From positions 17,517-81,516 of the forward strand of contig CACZCR010000006.1 in NCBI GenBank assembly GCA_902779705.1: a DNA stretch of 64,000 bases, read 5' to 3'. The notes below the pieces were generated by a model. The model was given only the letters and a program-made list of their open reading frames with translations. It did no database searches and was not told the origin of the DNA. The translations under genes and the position numbers were made by a program. Source of the stretch: an uncultured Bacteroidales bacterium. GTDB taxonomy: Bacteria > Bacteroidota > Bacteroidia > Bacteroidales > Paludibacteraceae. Shown piece after piece: positions 26,708 to 35,533 of this stretch (its first letter is position 1; each line of letters opens with the position of its first letter).

Positions 26708-28548
26708 TATTTCTTGTTCAGTTTAACGACCAGGGCACTGAGAGGTGCAACCTCCAGTCCTTGTTTGATCTCTATTGTTTGGCCGGAGATGATGTCTGTG
26801 CCGATAGGGTTGTAGCGGGACAGGATCTCCTTGTAGTTATCCGCCGGAACGAAACGCTTGGCTTCCGAGGCATTGACATAGACAAACACGGCATTGGTAT
26901 CATTGTATCGGAAGAATCCGTAGGTGTTATCACGCGTGATGAAATGCATCGTGCGGCCTGTATGGATGACCGGTTCGGTTTTGCGGAACTGGAATAGACG
27001 CTTCTGAAAATCGAACATCTCTTGCATCTCTTCGGTCACTTGGTTGCCAAGCGGTAACGGCATACGCAGGGTGGAGTGGCCGAGGCTGCGGTCGGATGAC
27101 TTCATAGCATACTCGTCACCGGCGAACACTTGCGGTATACCGCGCATAGTAGCCAGCAGGACATATCCCAATTTGACACGACGCGGGTCTTGGTCTTTGA
27201 CTACATCGGCAAAACGGTCCATGTCATGGTTGCCCAAGAAGAGCAGCAGCTTGTTGACATCGGCATAGAGGTAGTCAGCAGCCACGGCGTCATAGACGCG
27301 TGTCAGGCCGTTACCCCATCCTTGACCATCGTTCTCCAGTGCCTGACGGATAGCTTCCTCTACGGGGAAGTCCATGACGGTAGGCAAGTTGGAGTTGAAG
27401 CCGTCGTAGTTGAGTGCGCCGGCTTGCCAGTATGCTACATTAGCTGCAGGACGTGTCCAGCACTCACCCACGATATTGATCCACGGATACTCGTCGCGTA
27501 TCGCTTTCAGCCAATCAGCGGCAGGCTGTTTCTCGATGTATGGGTAGGTGTCTACGCGCAGACCGTCGAGATCAGCGAACTCAATCCACCAGATAGCCCA
27601 CTGCTGGAAATACTTGAGCAGGTCCTTGTTCTCGAGGTTCATATCCGGCATCGGGCGGTCGAACCAACCGCGGTTGGATATCTGGCGATCATATTCGGAA
27701 GCGTTGATATCGTAGTTGGCAGAGAACGCATTGCAGGTATTGGTGAACTCAGGGAACTGGTTGATCCAATCCTGATATGGCAGATCCTTCATCCACCAGT
27801 GTGCTGCGCCGCAGTGGTTAGGCACCATGTCCATGATCATCTTCAGGCCCTTACGGTGCATCTGCTCCACGAGGAGGCGGTATTGGTCGTTCGAACCGTA
27901 GCGCGGGTCGATATGATAGTAGTCGGAGCATGCATAGCCATGATAGGACCACTCAGCCTCGTCGTCTCCCAGCATCGGGGTAGGCCAGATAGCGGTCGCA
28001 CCGAGTTCGGCTATATGGTCGAGTTGACTGATGATACCGGCTATGTCACCGCCGAAACGGCCGTGTACGTTCTGTTTGTTACATTTCTCGCGAGTGTCGG
28101 GTGTAGAGTTGTTAGACTCGTCACCGTCCACAAAACGATCGGACATGATCAGATACACCAGATCGCTGCTATTGAACGACTGGCGGTTCTTGTCCTGCGG
28201 GCGACGCTCGCTGATGGTGTAGTCCCACGAAGCCTCTTTGCCGTCCTTGTTGACCACGATACGGTAGGTACCGGCTTTCTTAACTTTGAGGTCAAGGAAT
28301 AGGTAGTTCTTGCTCTCAGCGTTATGCTGGTCACGCACCGACAGACCGGACGTTTTTTTGAGTTGGCCGTCTTTGAGTTCATAGATCGTTACCTTGCCAT
28401 TGGCCAGGTCTTCACCTTGCAGCAACAGCGTCAAGGGGGTATGCATGTTGGTCCACCAGTTAAGCGGTTCAGCACGCTCGATACGCGGCATGGCGTTGAT
28501 AGCCACAGCCATCATCGTTGTCAGAAAGAGAATAGATAGTTTTTTCAT
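26707..28548 (-). CDS. Secreted GH13 alpha-amylase / cyclomaltodextrinase-type enzyme
   Basis: 613 residues from ATG 28548; a longer frame to 28689 lacks a signal peptide at its start. Signal peptide 1-19 ends INA. An N-terminal Ig-like domain (about 25-115, Cyc-maltodext_N type) precedes a TIM barrel. The GH13 regions are present: DMVPNHCG, GLRVDTYPY (nucleophile Asp), GECW (acid/base Glu) and LGNHDMDR. The C-terminus has the usual beta domain. It cleaves alpha-1,4-glucans or cyclodextrins, probably in the periplasm. No susC/D pair is nearby, and its partners in this operon are membrane-lipid genes, so it is not in a typical starch locus. It starts 4 nt after the YihY-like gene. Confidence 0.9.
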   Translation of the reverse strand: MKKLSILFLTTMMAVAINAMPRIERAEPLNWWTNMHTPLTLLLQGEDLANGKVTIYELKDGQLKKTSGLSVRDQHNAESKNYLFLDLKVKKAGTYRIVVNKDGKEASWDYTISERRPQDKNRQSFNSSDLVYLIMSDRFVDGDESNNSTPDTREKCNKQNVHGRFGGDIAGIISQLDHIAELGATAIWPTPMLGDDEAEWSYHGYACSDYYHIDPRYGSNDQYRLLVEQMHRKGLKMIMDMVPNHCGAAHWWMKDLPYQDWINQFPEFTNTCNAFSANYDINASEYDRQISNRGWFDRPMPDMNLENKDLLKYFQQWAIWWIEFADLDGLRVDTYPYIEKQPAADWLKAIRDEYPWINIVGECWTRPAANVAYWQAGALNYDGFNSNLPTVMDFPVEEAIRQALENDGQGWGNGLTRVYDAVAADYLYADVNKLLLFLGNHDMDRFADVVKDQDPRRVKLGYVLLATMRGIPQVFAGDEYAMKSSDRSLGHSTLRMPLPLGNQVTEEMQEMFDFQKRLFQFRKTEPVIHTGRTMHFITRDNTYGFFRYNDTNAVFVYVNASEAKRFVPADNYKEILSRYNPIGTDIISGQTIEIKQGLEVAPLSALVVKLNKK

Positions 28549-28552
28549 AATA

Positions 28553-29875
28553 TTATATTTGATTGATATATACTTGGTTGAGTTGTGAGTGGGTCTTTTT
28601 GATCTCCACAAACCGTTGCCAGAACTGTTGCATCTGTTCGCTGGTGCCGGACAAGAACTCTTCGTTGCCTTGCTCATCGATGCGGTCAAAGACCATGCCG
28701 ACAGTGATGAGATGGGTATCGAGTGCCGGTTGGTAGCGGCGTTCTTGGTCTTGCTCGTTGTACAACTCGTTGATCAGACCTGTCTCTATGAGTCGTGAGA
28801 GCAGCTGGTTGACCAGCCGAAGTGGTAGTTGGTCTTGTACCGCCAATTCATGGGCTGTCAAGGGCTGTTGGTCGTTCTCAAAACGGCGGATGATCACCGA
28901 CAGCAGATAGAGTGTGATATAGTCCTTATAGCGTCTGGACATCTTCTCCAGATCGTGCTCGTATTCGAAGTTCTCGTTGTTCTGTATGGCAAACGACATC
29001 TCGGCGCCCAGCATGATCAGAAGACACGTCCATTGTAACCATGTCAGCAGGATAGGTACAGAAGCAAAAGCACCATAGACGATGCTTGTGCGGCTGAGCA
29101 GGACGATGATATAGACGGATAGCATCTGCAGCAACTGGAAGACCGTTCCCATCAGCACACCCGGTATCAACGCCGAAAGGAACTTGACCTTGGTGTTGGG
29201 TATAGTGATGTACATGAGGGTGAATAGCAACCAGCATACCACAAACTGAACCAATCGTATCAGACCGGAGTGGAGTGCCTCATGCATAGTGCTCATAGGA
29301 CCGGTGTGGAACTCGGCCAATATAGTCTGCAGGGCAATACTCAGACCCGATGAGACGATGATCAGAATCGGGATTAGGAACAAGATGGCGATATAGGTCA
29401 CCGCTTGATGGATGATGGAGCGCGATTTCTGTACGTTCCATATCTGGTTGAAAGCAGACTCGACGCTACTGAAGAACGAATAGACGGCCCACAGCAATAT
29501 CAGAATGCCTACGCCGATGAATACGCCTCCTTGGGCGGTATCCAGATAGCGTTGTACCATCTCCATGATCACCGGCACGATATTGGTGCCTCCCAGGAAG
29601 GAAGCATTCAGTTGTCGCTCGATCATATCCTGCACGCCAAATCCCTTGGCCACAGCCAGTATCATAGCCAGGATAGGGATGATAGTGAAGATGAGTGAAT
29701 AGGTGAGACTTTTGGCTTTGTCGCCCAAACGTTTGTCCCCAAATCCGCGTATCACCAACAGGATGGTGCGCACCGCTCCGTACGCCAGTTTGGTCTTGCG
29801 CGACCGCAAATTGGCACTGGTCAGTCTCCAGATGTCGTAGCGTAAGAACTCATTGATGCGGCGGATACGGGACAT
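28553..29875 (-). CDS. YihY/BrkB-family membrane protein
   Basis: 440 residues. After a basic N-terminus there are about six membrane helices (about 55-310) with the family blocks LTYSLIFTIIPILA and YGAFASVPILLTWLQW. The C-terminal 120 residues are soluble and look like a winged helix (LTAHELAVQDQLPLRLVNQL). The family was once misnamed RNase BN; its real role is unclear, with transport suggested. It is the first gene of the minus-strand operon that runs to 22886. The rnpB transcript ends just upstream. Confidence 0.85.
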   Translation of the reverse strand: MSRIRRINEFLRYDIWRLTSANLRSRKTKLAYGAVRTILLVIRGFGDKRLGDKAKSLTYSLIFTIIPILAMILAVAKGFGVQDMIERQLNASFLGGTNIVPVIMEMVQRYLDTAQGGVFIGVGILILLWAVYSFFSSVESAFNQIWNVQKSRSIIHQAVTYIAILFLIPILIIVSSGLSIALQTILAEFHTGPMSTMHEALHSGLIRLVQFVVCWLLFTLMYITIPNTKVKFLSALIPGVLMGTVFQLLQMLSVYIIVLLSRTSIVYGAFASVPILLTWLQWTCLLIMLGAEMSFAIQNNENFEYEHDLEKMSRRYKDYITLYLLSVIIRRFENDQQPLTAHELAVQDQLPLRLVNQLLSRLIETGLINELYNEQDQERRYQPALDTHLITVGMVFDRIDEQGNEEFLSGTSEQMQQFWQRFVEIKKTHSQLNQVYINQI

Positions 29876-29902
29876 ATGTTTGTGGGTTGAGTAAACAAAA
29901 AA

Positions 29903-30215
29903 TATAGCAAGTCTATAAGCCGAGTTCTGTGCCCTTACGGGTGTCTGTCATTAATCTTGAGCGGCGTGTTACCACGTCCTTCTTCGCTTCCTACCCTCCA
30001 ACTCGCGCGAGCAGCGCTCAGACGTCGGTTTACATGGAATTGCATCCCACAGTGTGCTCGTTTCACCTTTCTCGTCTCTGTAGCAGGGACCAAACATTGC
30101 TGCCTGACGGCCGTTAACCGCTGTGGTGCTCTATGATGCTCGGACTTTCCTCACCGATGGGGATTAAAAGGCGTACCTTTTTCTTCCTAACCGGCGCGAC
30201 AGACCGACTTACTAT
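29903..30215 (-). ncRNA. rnpB: RNase P RNA, bacterial type A
   Basis: On the minus strand the hallmark GAGGAAAGTCCGAGC (near 30163-30149) is followed by the P4-region GGCAGCAATG, GGGTAGGAAGC-like sequence and the 3' element ACAGAACTCGGC. The 5' arm (AGTAAGTCGGTCTGTCG) and the 3' end (CTTATAGACTTGCT) close the molecule. A short hairpin TATAG/CTATA followed by TTTTTTG marks the end. It is the catalytic RNA that matures tRNA 5' ends. Ends are accurate to about 5 nt. Confidence 0.93.
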
Positions 30216-30272
30216 ATGTTACTTTTTCTTTTAGGGCCCCCGCAAATTTTAATTTGTGGGGAGAGCGAGAAC

Positions 30273-30321
30273 ACGGCGAAAATTCATACGAGCGACGGGG
30301 TCGCGAGTCGTATTGAGCCGT
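30273..30321 (-). other. Unassigned three-stem hairpin between tRNA-Gly and rnpB
   Basis: Outer stem 30273-30277 with 30317-30321, middle stem 30286-30291 with 30308-30313, inner stem 30292-30296 with 30300-30304, loop of three. There is no T run, so it is not a simple terminator. It may help separate the tRNA and rnpB parts of one transcript. Confidence 0.4.
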
Positions 30322-30334
30322 AGTTCGCGCGAAG

Positions 30335-30405
30335 AGCGGTGTACGGGAATCGAACCCGCCTCCTCGGCTTGGGAAGCCGATGCACTACCGATGTGCTAAC
30401 ACCGC
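30335..30405 (-). tRNA. tRNA-Gly(CCC)
   Basis: A 71-nt cloverleaf: acceptor GCGGTGT with ACACCGC, D arm GCAC...GTGC, anticodon arm TCGGC-TTCCCAA-GCCGA (anticodon CCC, reading GGG), and T arm CGGG-TTCGATT-CCCG. The CCA end is not encoded. Confidence 0.93.
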
Positions 30406-30433
30406 AAAAACGTGTACGTTTTTAATTTGCGTG

Positions 30434-30465
30434 CAAAGATACTACTTTTTTGTGATATACGCAAA
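30434..30465 (-). promoter_or_regulatory. Promoter of tRNA-Gly and probably rnpB
   Basis: On the minus strand TTTG (30465-30462), 20 nt, TATCTTTG (30441-30434). The tRNA begins about 30 nt downstream. Confidence 0.75.
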
Positions 30466-30477
30466 TATTTTGCAAAA

Positions 30478-31068
30478 TTATCGTTTGAAAAGCTTACTAA
30501 ACGTTAAAAAAATGATTTTGAAGTATTCTAATGTCGTCTGATGCTCGATATAGTGCATGTTGAGCGCTATTTTTTGAGGCATAATTTGCTCAATATAGGT
30601 CTTGTCCGGATCCTTTGACTGCGCTAGCAAGCGGTTCTCGTCAATATATTCAATAGAAGCATAGTCAGTAATTCCGGGACGAACAGATAAAACCTTTTGT
30701 TGCTCTGGTGTATATAAATCGACATACCGACGGACTTCCGGACGTGGTCCAACTAGTGACATATCGCCAATCAATACATTCCATAGCTGCGGTAGTTCGT
30801 CCAATTTATATTTACGTATATAGTAACCTGCGCGCGTAACACGCGAATCACGCTCCCCGATGGTGATAAGACTCATCTTATCGGCTCCTACGCGCATTGA
30901 GCGGAATTTTAACAACCCAAAATCCTTTCCTCCTTTACCCACACGTTGTTGGCGGTAGAAGACAGGGCCAGGATTGTCGATCACAATCCAAAGAGCTATG
31001 ATGAGAAAAAATGGACTGAGAATCAATAGTCCCAAGAGACTGAATAGAATGTCGCAAAAACGGATCAT
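30478..31068 (-). CDS. PglC/WcaJ-type phosphoglycosyl transferase (initiating sugar transferase)
   Basis: 196 residues, the small PglC-like form. A membrane-inserted N-terminal helix (about 3-30, with Pro) is followed by the catalytic Asp-Glu pair D90-E91 in KLDELPQLWNVL and the conserved GDMSLVGPRP. It moves a phospho-sugar from a UDP-sugar to undecaprenyl phosphate, the first step in building a polysaccharide repeat unit at the inner membrane. It is the last gene of the operon and overlaps the aminotransferase gene by 4 nt. The pairing with a DegT aminotransferase hints at an amino-sugar such as a bacillosamine-type substrate, though the matching acetyltransferase and dehydratase are not in the window. 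Confidence 0.9.
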   Translation of the reverse strand: MIRFCDILFSLLGLLILSPFFLIIALWIVIDNPGPVFYRQQRVGKGGKDFGLLKFRSMRVGADKMSLITIGERDSRVTRAGYYIRKYKLDELPQLWNVLIGDMSLVGPRPEVRRYVDLYTPEQQKVLSVRPGITDYASIEYIDENRLLAQSKDPDKTYIEQIMPQKIALNMHYIEHQTTLEYFKIIFLTFSKLFKR

Positions 31069-32273
31069 CTGTTTTTCAAAATATCGGTGTATTGCTCAAT
31101 GATATATTCTATTTCCTCGTCTGAGAGGCGTGTGTGAAGCGGCAATGTGATCTCATTCACGAAATGTGCATAGGCATTGGGATAATCCTTGATATCAAAA
31201 CCGAGGTTCTTATATGCTGTCATCATTGGTAGTGGTTTGTAGTGCACATTAGTAGCAATACCACGTTCTGCCATTTTTACAATGATGGATTGTCTTTCTT
31301 CCAAAGAGGCACCTGGTACACGCGTCAGATAGAGATGTCCGGAAGAGATATGATTATCTGTGTAGTGCGGTAATACCTTCACTCCTAAAGGTTTGAGTGC
31401 TTCATCATATTTTGCAATGATTTCACGGCGACGTGCTAATAGAGCAGGGTAACGCTTCATCTGCACAAGTCCTATAGCCGCCATGATATCCGTCATATTA
31501 CATTTGTACCACGGGCCTACAATATCGTATTCCCACGCTCCGAGTTGGGTCTTGGCGAGGGCATCTTTCGATTGCCCGTGCAAGGAATACAACTGCACTT
31601 GGTGGTAAAGCCCTTCGTTGTCGATTCCCGGCAAGTTACGCCACGTGAGGGCACCGCCTTCGGCCGTTGTGAAGTTTTTTACTGCGTGGAAACTGAAGGA
31701 GGTAAAGTCTGCTATAGAACCTACCATTTGTCCTTTCCATGAAGCTCCAAAAGCATGTGCAGCGTCCGCACAGATTGCTACACGTCCTAAGGCTTGTTGA
31801 ATGTTGTTGGAGGGTTTGAAAATAGTTTTCTTATGTTCCACTATTTCAAAGATGCGTGTGTAATCACAAGGTATACCTGCCAGATCGACAGGGATGATGG
31901 CTTTGGTACGTGGTGTTATAGCTGCTTCAACTGCATCGTAATCCATCTCCAGACTGTTTTTCTGTGAGTCGATAAAGACAATTTTCGCTCCTACATGATA
32001 TACTACGGACGCCGAAGCCGTGTAGGTGTAAGCAGGAACGATCACTTCGTCACCTTCACCAATTCCCAGGAGACGTAGAGCCATTTCCAAGCATGCGGTA
32101 GCCGAATTCAGACAGACGGCTTTCGGTGCGCTGACGTAACTGGCAACCTGTCGCTCCAACTCTTTGGTGCGAGGACCGGTAGTAATCCAACCGGAGAGAA
32201 TAGCTTCTCTCACTTCATTCACTTCCGCTTCCGTCATATCCGGCGGCGAGAATGGAATATTAAATCGTTTCAT
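31065..32273 (-). CDS. DegT/DnrJ/EryC1/StrS aminotransferase
   Basis: 402 residues. A PLP-dependent enzyme that aminates a keto-sugar nucleotide. The expected blocks are present: LNSATACLEMAL, PAYTYTASA, DAAHAFGA (D170) and SFHAVKN with the PLP Lys199. Length is usual. Its position just before the initiating transferase fits making the first sugar of the repeat. The exact sugar is not known. Confidence 0.9.
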   Translation of the reverse strand: MKRFNIPFSPPDMTEAEVNEVREAILSGWITTGPRTKELERQVASYVSAPKAVCLNSATACLEMALRLLGIGEGDEVIVPAYTYTASASVVYHVGAKIVFIDSQKNSLEMDYDAVEAAITPRTKAIIPVDLAGIPCDYTRIFEIVEHKKTIFKPSNNIQQALGRVAICADAAHAFGASWKGQMVGSIADFTSFSFHAVKNFTTAEGGALTWRNLPGIDNEGLYHQVQLYSLHGQSKDALAKTQLGAWEYDIVGPWYKCNMTDIMAAIGLVQMKRYPALLARRREIIAKYDEALKPLGVKVLPHYTDNHISSGHLYLTRVPGASLEERQSIIVKMAERGIATNVHYKPLPMMTAYKNLGFDIKDYPNAYAHFVNEITLPLHTRLSDEEIEYIIEQYTDILKNR

Positions 32274-32274
32274 A

Positions 32275-33276
32275 TTATCGATTATACTTAACGTTAAAAG
32301 GTATTCTAAATAAAAGATTGAATAGGCCGTGAATATATCCTAAACCGTAAGCAAGGTGCATAGTACACAAAACAATCGGGATATATGGATTCTTGTGTTG
32401 TATTCCTACACTATTGATCAGCAGCAGATATAATCCTATACATCCAATATATGCCCCGGCAATAACAGGGTGTAGAAAGGAGAGTGGAAGACCTATCGAT
32501 AAACCACATACAAAGAATAGTGGAATCAGTTGTCTTAGGGATGACAGGTGTTTCACTTTTTTGTTTACCAGAGGTTTGTACAATCCGTACTGATAAAACA
32601 TTTTCCATGTTTTGCTGATAGTATCCCTTGCATAATAATTTGTACTGATATTGGGCACGAGGTAGATATGTCCACCATGTTGTATTGTTCGTGCATTGAA
32701 CTCATCGTCCTGATTTCGGGTTAGTTCTTCATCAAATAGGCCGACTTGTTCAAAAAGACTCTTTTTCCAAAAACCGAAAGGTACAGTGTCCACTTCAATA
32801 ACTTGGGTGATGGTGGACGTTCTAAAGGTGCTGTTTCCCACTCCCAGAGGATGACTGCAGGCAATCGAAATAGCTTGGGCTTTTAGGCTGTCATTAGCCG
32901 GTAGAGTAATACAAACACCTCCTAAATTGGAAGCTTCAGGTAGTTCTTTAGAATAGTGCCATAGAGTGCTTACGTAATGGGGTGGGAAAACAGAGTGTGC
33001 ATCGATGCGGCAGATATATTCGCCTTTCGCAGCTCGGATACCTATGTTCATCGCATAAGGAGCCGTTCGATGGGGATTATGCAGGAGTCTAATATTCGAA
33101 TATTGTTCTAAAAATGGCTGAATGAATGCGCACGTGGCATCCGTACTGCCTCCATCCACGAGCAATAGTTCCCAATTGGTTTTTGGCAAGTCTTGAGCAA
33201 TCATGGATTCGATACATTTTTCGATGTATCGTTCTTCGTTATATATAGGGCAAATTATGCTTATCAGTGTGTTCAT
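32275..33276 (-). CDS. Family 2 glycosyltransferase (ExoA-like) with C-terminal membrane segments
   Basis: 333 residues. The GT-A domain has ICPIYNEERYI, VDGGSTDAT, the metal site RIDAHS and a later NQDDEFNAR (ED-type block). The last 80 residues hold two or three hydrophobic helices, as in ExoA, which adds a sugar to a lipid-linked succinoglycan intermediate. Starts 8 nt after its neighbour's stop. Donor unknown. Confidence 0.85.
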   Translation of the reverse strand: MNTLISIICPIYNEERYIEKCIESMIAQDLPKTNWELLLVDGGSTDATCAFIQPFLEQYSNIRLLHNPHRTAPYAMNIGIRAAKGEYICRIDAHSVFPPHYVSTLWHYSKELPEASNLGGVCITLPANDSLKAQAISIACSHPLGVGNSTFRTSTITQVIEVDTVPFGFWKKSLFEQVGLFDEELTRNQDDEFNARTIQHGGHIYLVPNISTNYYARDTISKTWKMFYQYGLYKPLVNKKVKHLSSLRQLIPLFFVCGLSIGLPLSFLHPVIAGAYIGCIGLYLLLINSVGIQHKNPYIPIVLCTMHLAYGLGYIHGLFNLLFRIPFNVKYNR

Positions 33277-33284
33277 AAGATAGA

Positions 33285-34361
33285 CTAAAGGGATTTATAT
33301 ATCTGACTGTATTCTTTGGCTATTTGTTGCCAGTCGAATCGTTGTACAAGGTTTATACATTGGTCAGAGATTGTTTTGTAGTGTGCGTATATCTCTGTTA
33401 TTCTTTGAATAATTTCTTCTAAGTTGGTAGCCGAAACGGAATAACCTATTTCACCGTCTTCGAAATATCCGTCAAATCCTTGTCCCCGGGTGTAGATAAC
33501 CGGCAGCCCTTGGCTCATTGCTTCTGCATAGACTAGTCCGAAAGTCTCATGATAGGAGGGCATAATAAAGATATCATGTTGCCGCATATAGTGCATCACT
33601 TCTTCTTGGGATGATTGATCATGATAGTCAATATAGTCTCGTTGCTCGATGAGCGATTTGTAGCATTGGTCGATTAGTTTCCCAACCATGCATAACGTCA
33701 CTTTCTTTCCCGATGCAACCAACTTGTCAGATACTCGGATAAGTGTGTCAATATTTTTGTTTTTTTCTATTTTCCCTGTATAAATCAATCGGATGGCGTC
33801 AGTTGCCGGCTGATGTTGGGAAATGTTGTTCAAAAAAAGCGGATTGATCCCATTAGGGATGACTATCGATTTGTCATCAATCGAATACGGTAGATATTTA
33901 CCGACAACTTGTTGCTGATATGCCGGAGAAATGAAAATGACCTTCTTAGCGTTTAGCGCAATCTCGCGTCCGATGTGTCGCAAATGAGGCATATACCGAA
34001 AGAAAATATTGACATCCGTATTGCGTACAGCTACTATATATGGGATGCCATATTTTTGATAGAGTTGATAGGCCAAATATCCACTGGAAAACAACGTGTG
34101 CGCATGGATGACATCTATGCCTTTGTATATATCCCGCGCGTGCAGGTCGTTGTACAGGGCCTGCTGTTTTGGGAAAAAGAGCAACCTCTCTAATAAATTA
34201 AATGCTTTGGGCGCACAGAAGATGTTGTTTGTTTTGTCATCCTGATGGAGCGTATTATCGGTTACATAGATGCGACTATTTATACCTTGTTGGTGCAAGG
34301 AGGAAAATAAATTTGCATAGAGAGCCGTATTGTAGTAATCAGGTGCAATCTGTAGTATCAT
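33285..34361 (-). CDS. Family 4 glycosyltransferase
   Basis: 358 residues, GT-B fold. The C-terminal nucleotide-sugar site is clear: LIYTGKIEKNKNIDTLI, then FIMPSYHETFGLVYAEAMSQ with the E-x7-E pattern. It is a retaining enzyme working on the lipid-linked repeat unit in the cytosol. It overlaps the next upstream gene by 4 nt. Confidence 0.87.
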   Translation of the reverse strand: MILQIAPDYYNTALYANLFSSLHQQGINSRIYVTDNTLHQDDKTNNIFCAPKAFNLLERLLFFPKQQALYNDLHARDIYKGIDVIHAHTLFSSGYLAYQLYQKYGIPYIVAVRNTDVNIFFRYMPHLRHIGREIALNAKKVIFISPAYQQQVVGKYLPYSIDDKSIVIPNGINPLFLNNISQHQPATDAIRLIYTGKIEKNKNIDTLIRVSDKLVASGKKVTLCMVGKLIDQCYKSLIEQRDYIDYHDQSSQEEVMHYMRQHDIFIMPSYHETFGLVYAEAMSQGLPVIYTRGQGFDGYFEDGEIGYSVSATNLEEIIQRITEIYAHYKTISDQCINLVQRFDWQQIAKEYSQIYKSL

Positions 34362-35533
34362 CTCATCAAGGTGTGGATAAAGTTTATAATCTTCTGTGCT
34401 CTATTCTCAATAGAGTAAATGTGATGACGATTGATAGAATATTCTTTCATCGTTTTTCTTTTATCTGGGTGATCACGCAGATAAGCTATTGAAGCTGCTA
34501 TAGCGTTCTCGTCATCCGGATTGATTCTGATGGAATTGTGTTGGTCAAGGATATCATCATTAAATGCTCCGTTGCTGGATATAACAGGCAGTCCGCAGGC
34601 TAACGCTTCTACAATAGCATTGCAGCATCCTTCGTTACGTGTCGGTAATACAAATGCATCGGCACAATTGAGCAAGTTTGGCAGTTGGTCGTGCGCTGCG
34701 GTGCCCTTATATATAATACCCGGACAATCAAAAGGATAGTCATATCCGTCCATGTTTTTGCCTATAAACAAGACCTTAAGATGCTTGTCCTTTAGTTTTT
34801 TAATAGCTGCGGCCACACGATCAGGCCCCTTACGAGCGGTGAAAGCACCTACAAAAACGAGCGTGAAGTCATTTTCTCGTATTCCTAGTTGAGCTTTTCG
34901 GTCTTTCGCGTCTTGAGGACTAAAAAGATCTGTATTGACGCAATTGGGTAGTACAATACTATTGGCACGATCACATAGGTGATGCTCAATGCATCTGCGC
35001 TGATTGGCTGATGATACGCATATCACTCCGGTAACATGTCTGCGGAGATGCTCTTTTTGTTGATTGGATAGTCCGCCTATCCATTTGTCAAACAAATCAT
35101 GACTTTCACCACATGCTACATAGAGCGGTCTGTTATGGCTGGCTGCATAGGAAACAACTCTTGTGGCACTTTCCCAGAAATGTCCATACAATACCTGAGG
35201 ATCTATTTGTTCCAGACATCGGTTTATATTACCTTGGTTGAATCGATAAAAGATCGAATATAAGGGCTTCATCCCATTACCAAAACTAATAGAATAGGGT
35301 CTGTACACCTTGTAGTTATTCCCCTTTTGAGTAGTGTAGATTTCATGTTTGGGCATAACAGGAACTCTACGAAACAGAGCTCGTGTTAAACTCTGAGGAG
35401 CCACAATACTGATACAAAAGCCCTGATCAACCAGTATTTCTGCCAACTGTTGTACAAAGACATAGACCGGACGATTCTTGCTTGGGTAGTCCGGAACAAC
35501 AAAACAAATAGCTTGTGTAGTATGGTCAGTCAT
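34358..35533 (-). CDS. Family 4 glycosyltransferase
   Basis: 391 residues, GT-B fold. Motifs: FVGAFTARKGPDRVAAAI and FVLPTRNEGCCNAIVEALAC (E-x7-E). A GHFWESATRVVSYAA block lies in the N-terminal domain. Second GT4 of the operon, translationally coupled to both neighbours (8-nt overlap upstream). Donor and acceptor not known. Confidence 0.87.
   Translation of the reverse strand: MTDHTTQAICFVVPDYPSKNRPVYVFVQQLAEILVDQGFCISIVAPQSLTRALFRRVPVMPKHEIYTTQKGNNYKVYRPYSISFGNGMKPLYSIFYRFNQGNINRCLEQIDPQVLYGHFWESATRVVSYAASHNRPLYVACGESHDLFDKWIGGLSNQQKEHLRRHVTGVICVSSANQRRCIEHHLCDRANSIVLPNCVNTDLFSPQDAKDRKAQLGIRENDFTLVFVGAFTARKGPDRVAAAIKKLKDKHLKVLFIGKNMDGYDYPFDCPGIIYKGTAAHDQLPNLLNCADAFVLPTRNEGCCNAIVEALACGLPVISSNGAFNDDILDQHNSIRINPDDENAIAASIAYLRDHPDKRKTMKEYSINRHHIYSIENRAQKIINFIHTLMR

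Noticed and set aside
27130..28302. 390-codon open frame on the plus strand opposite the amylase gene
   Set aside because: It lies wholly antisense to a GH13 gene with all catalytic motifs. Its translation has no recognisable domain and it is an effect of codon bias.
28549..28689. Upstream extension of the amylase frame
   Set aside because: The added 47 residues are antisense-like and hide the signal peptide; ATG 28548 gives a proper one and fits the 4-nt gap to the upstream gene.
29929..30117. Short plus-strand ORF over rnpB
   Set aside because: The sequence is RNase P RNA on the minus strand.
30273..30321. Second tRNA beside tRNA-Gly
   Set aside because: It has a single stacked hairpin and no cloverleaf, T-loop or acceptor stem.
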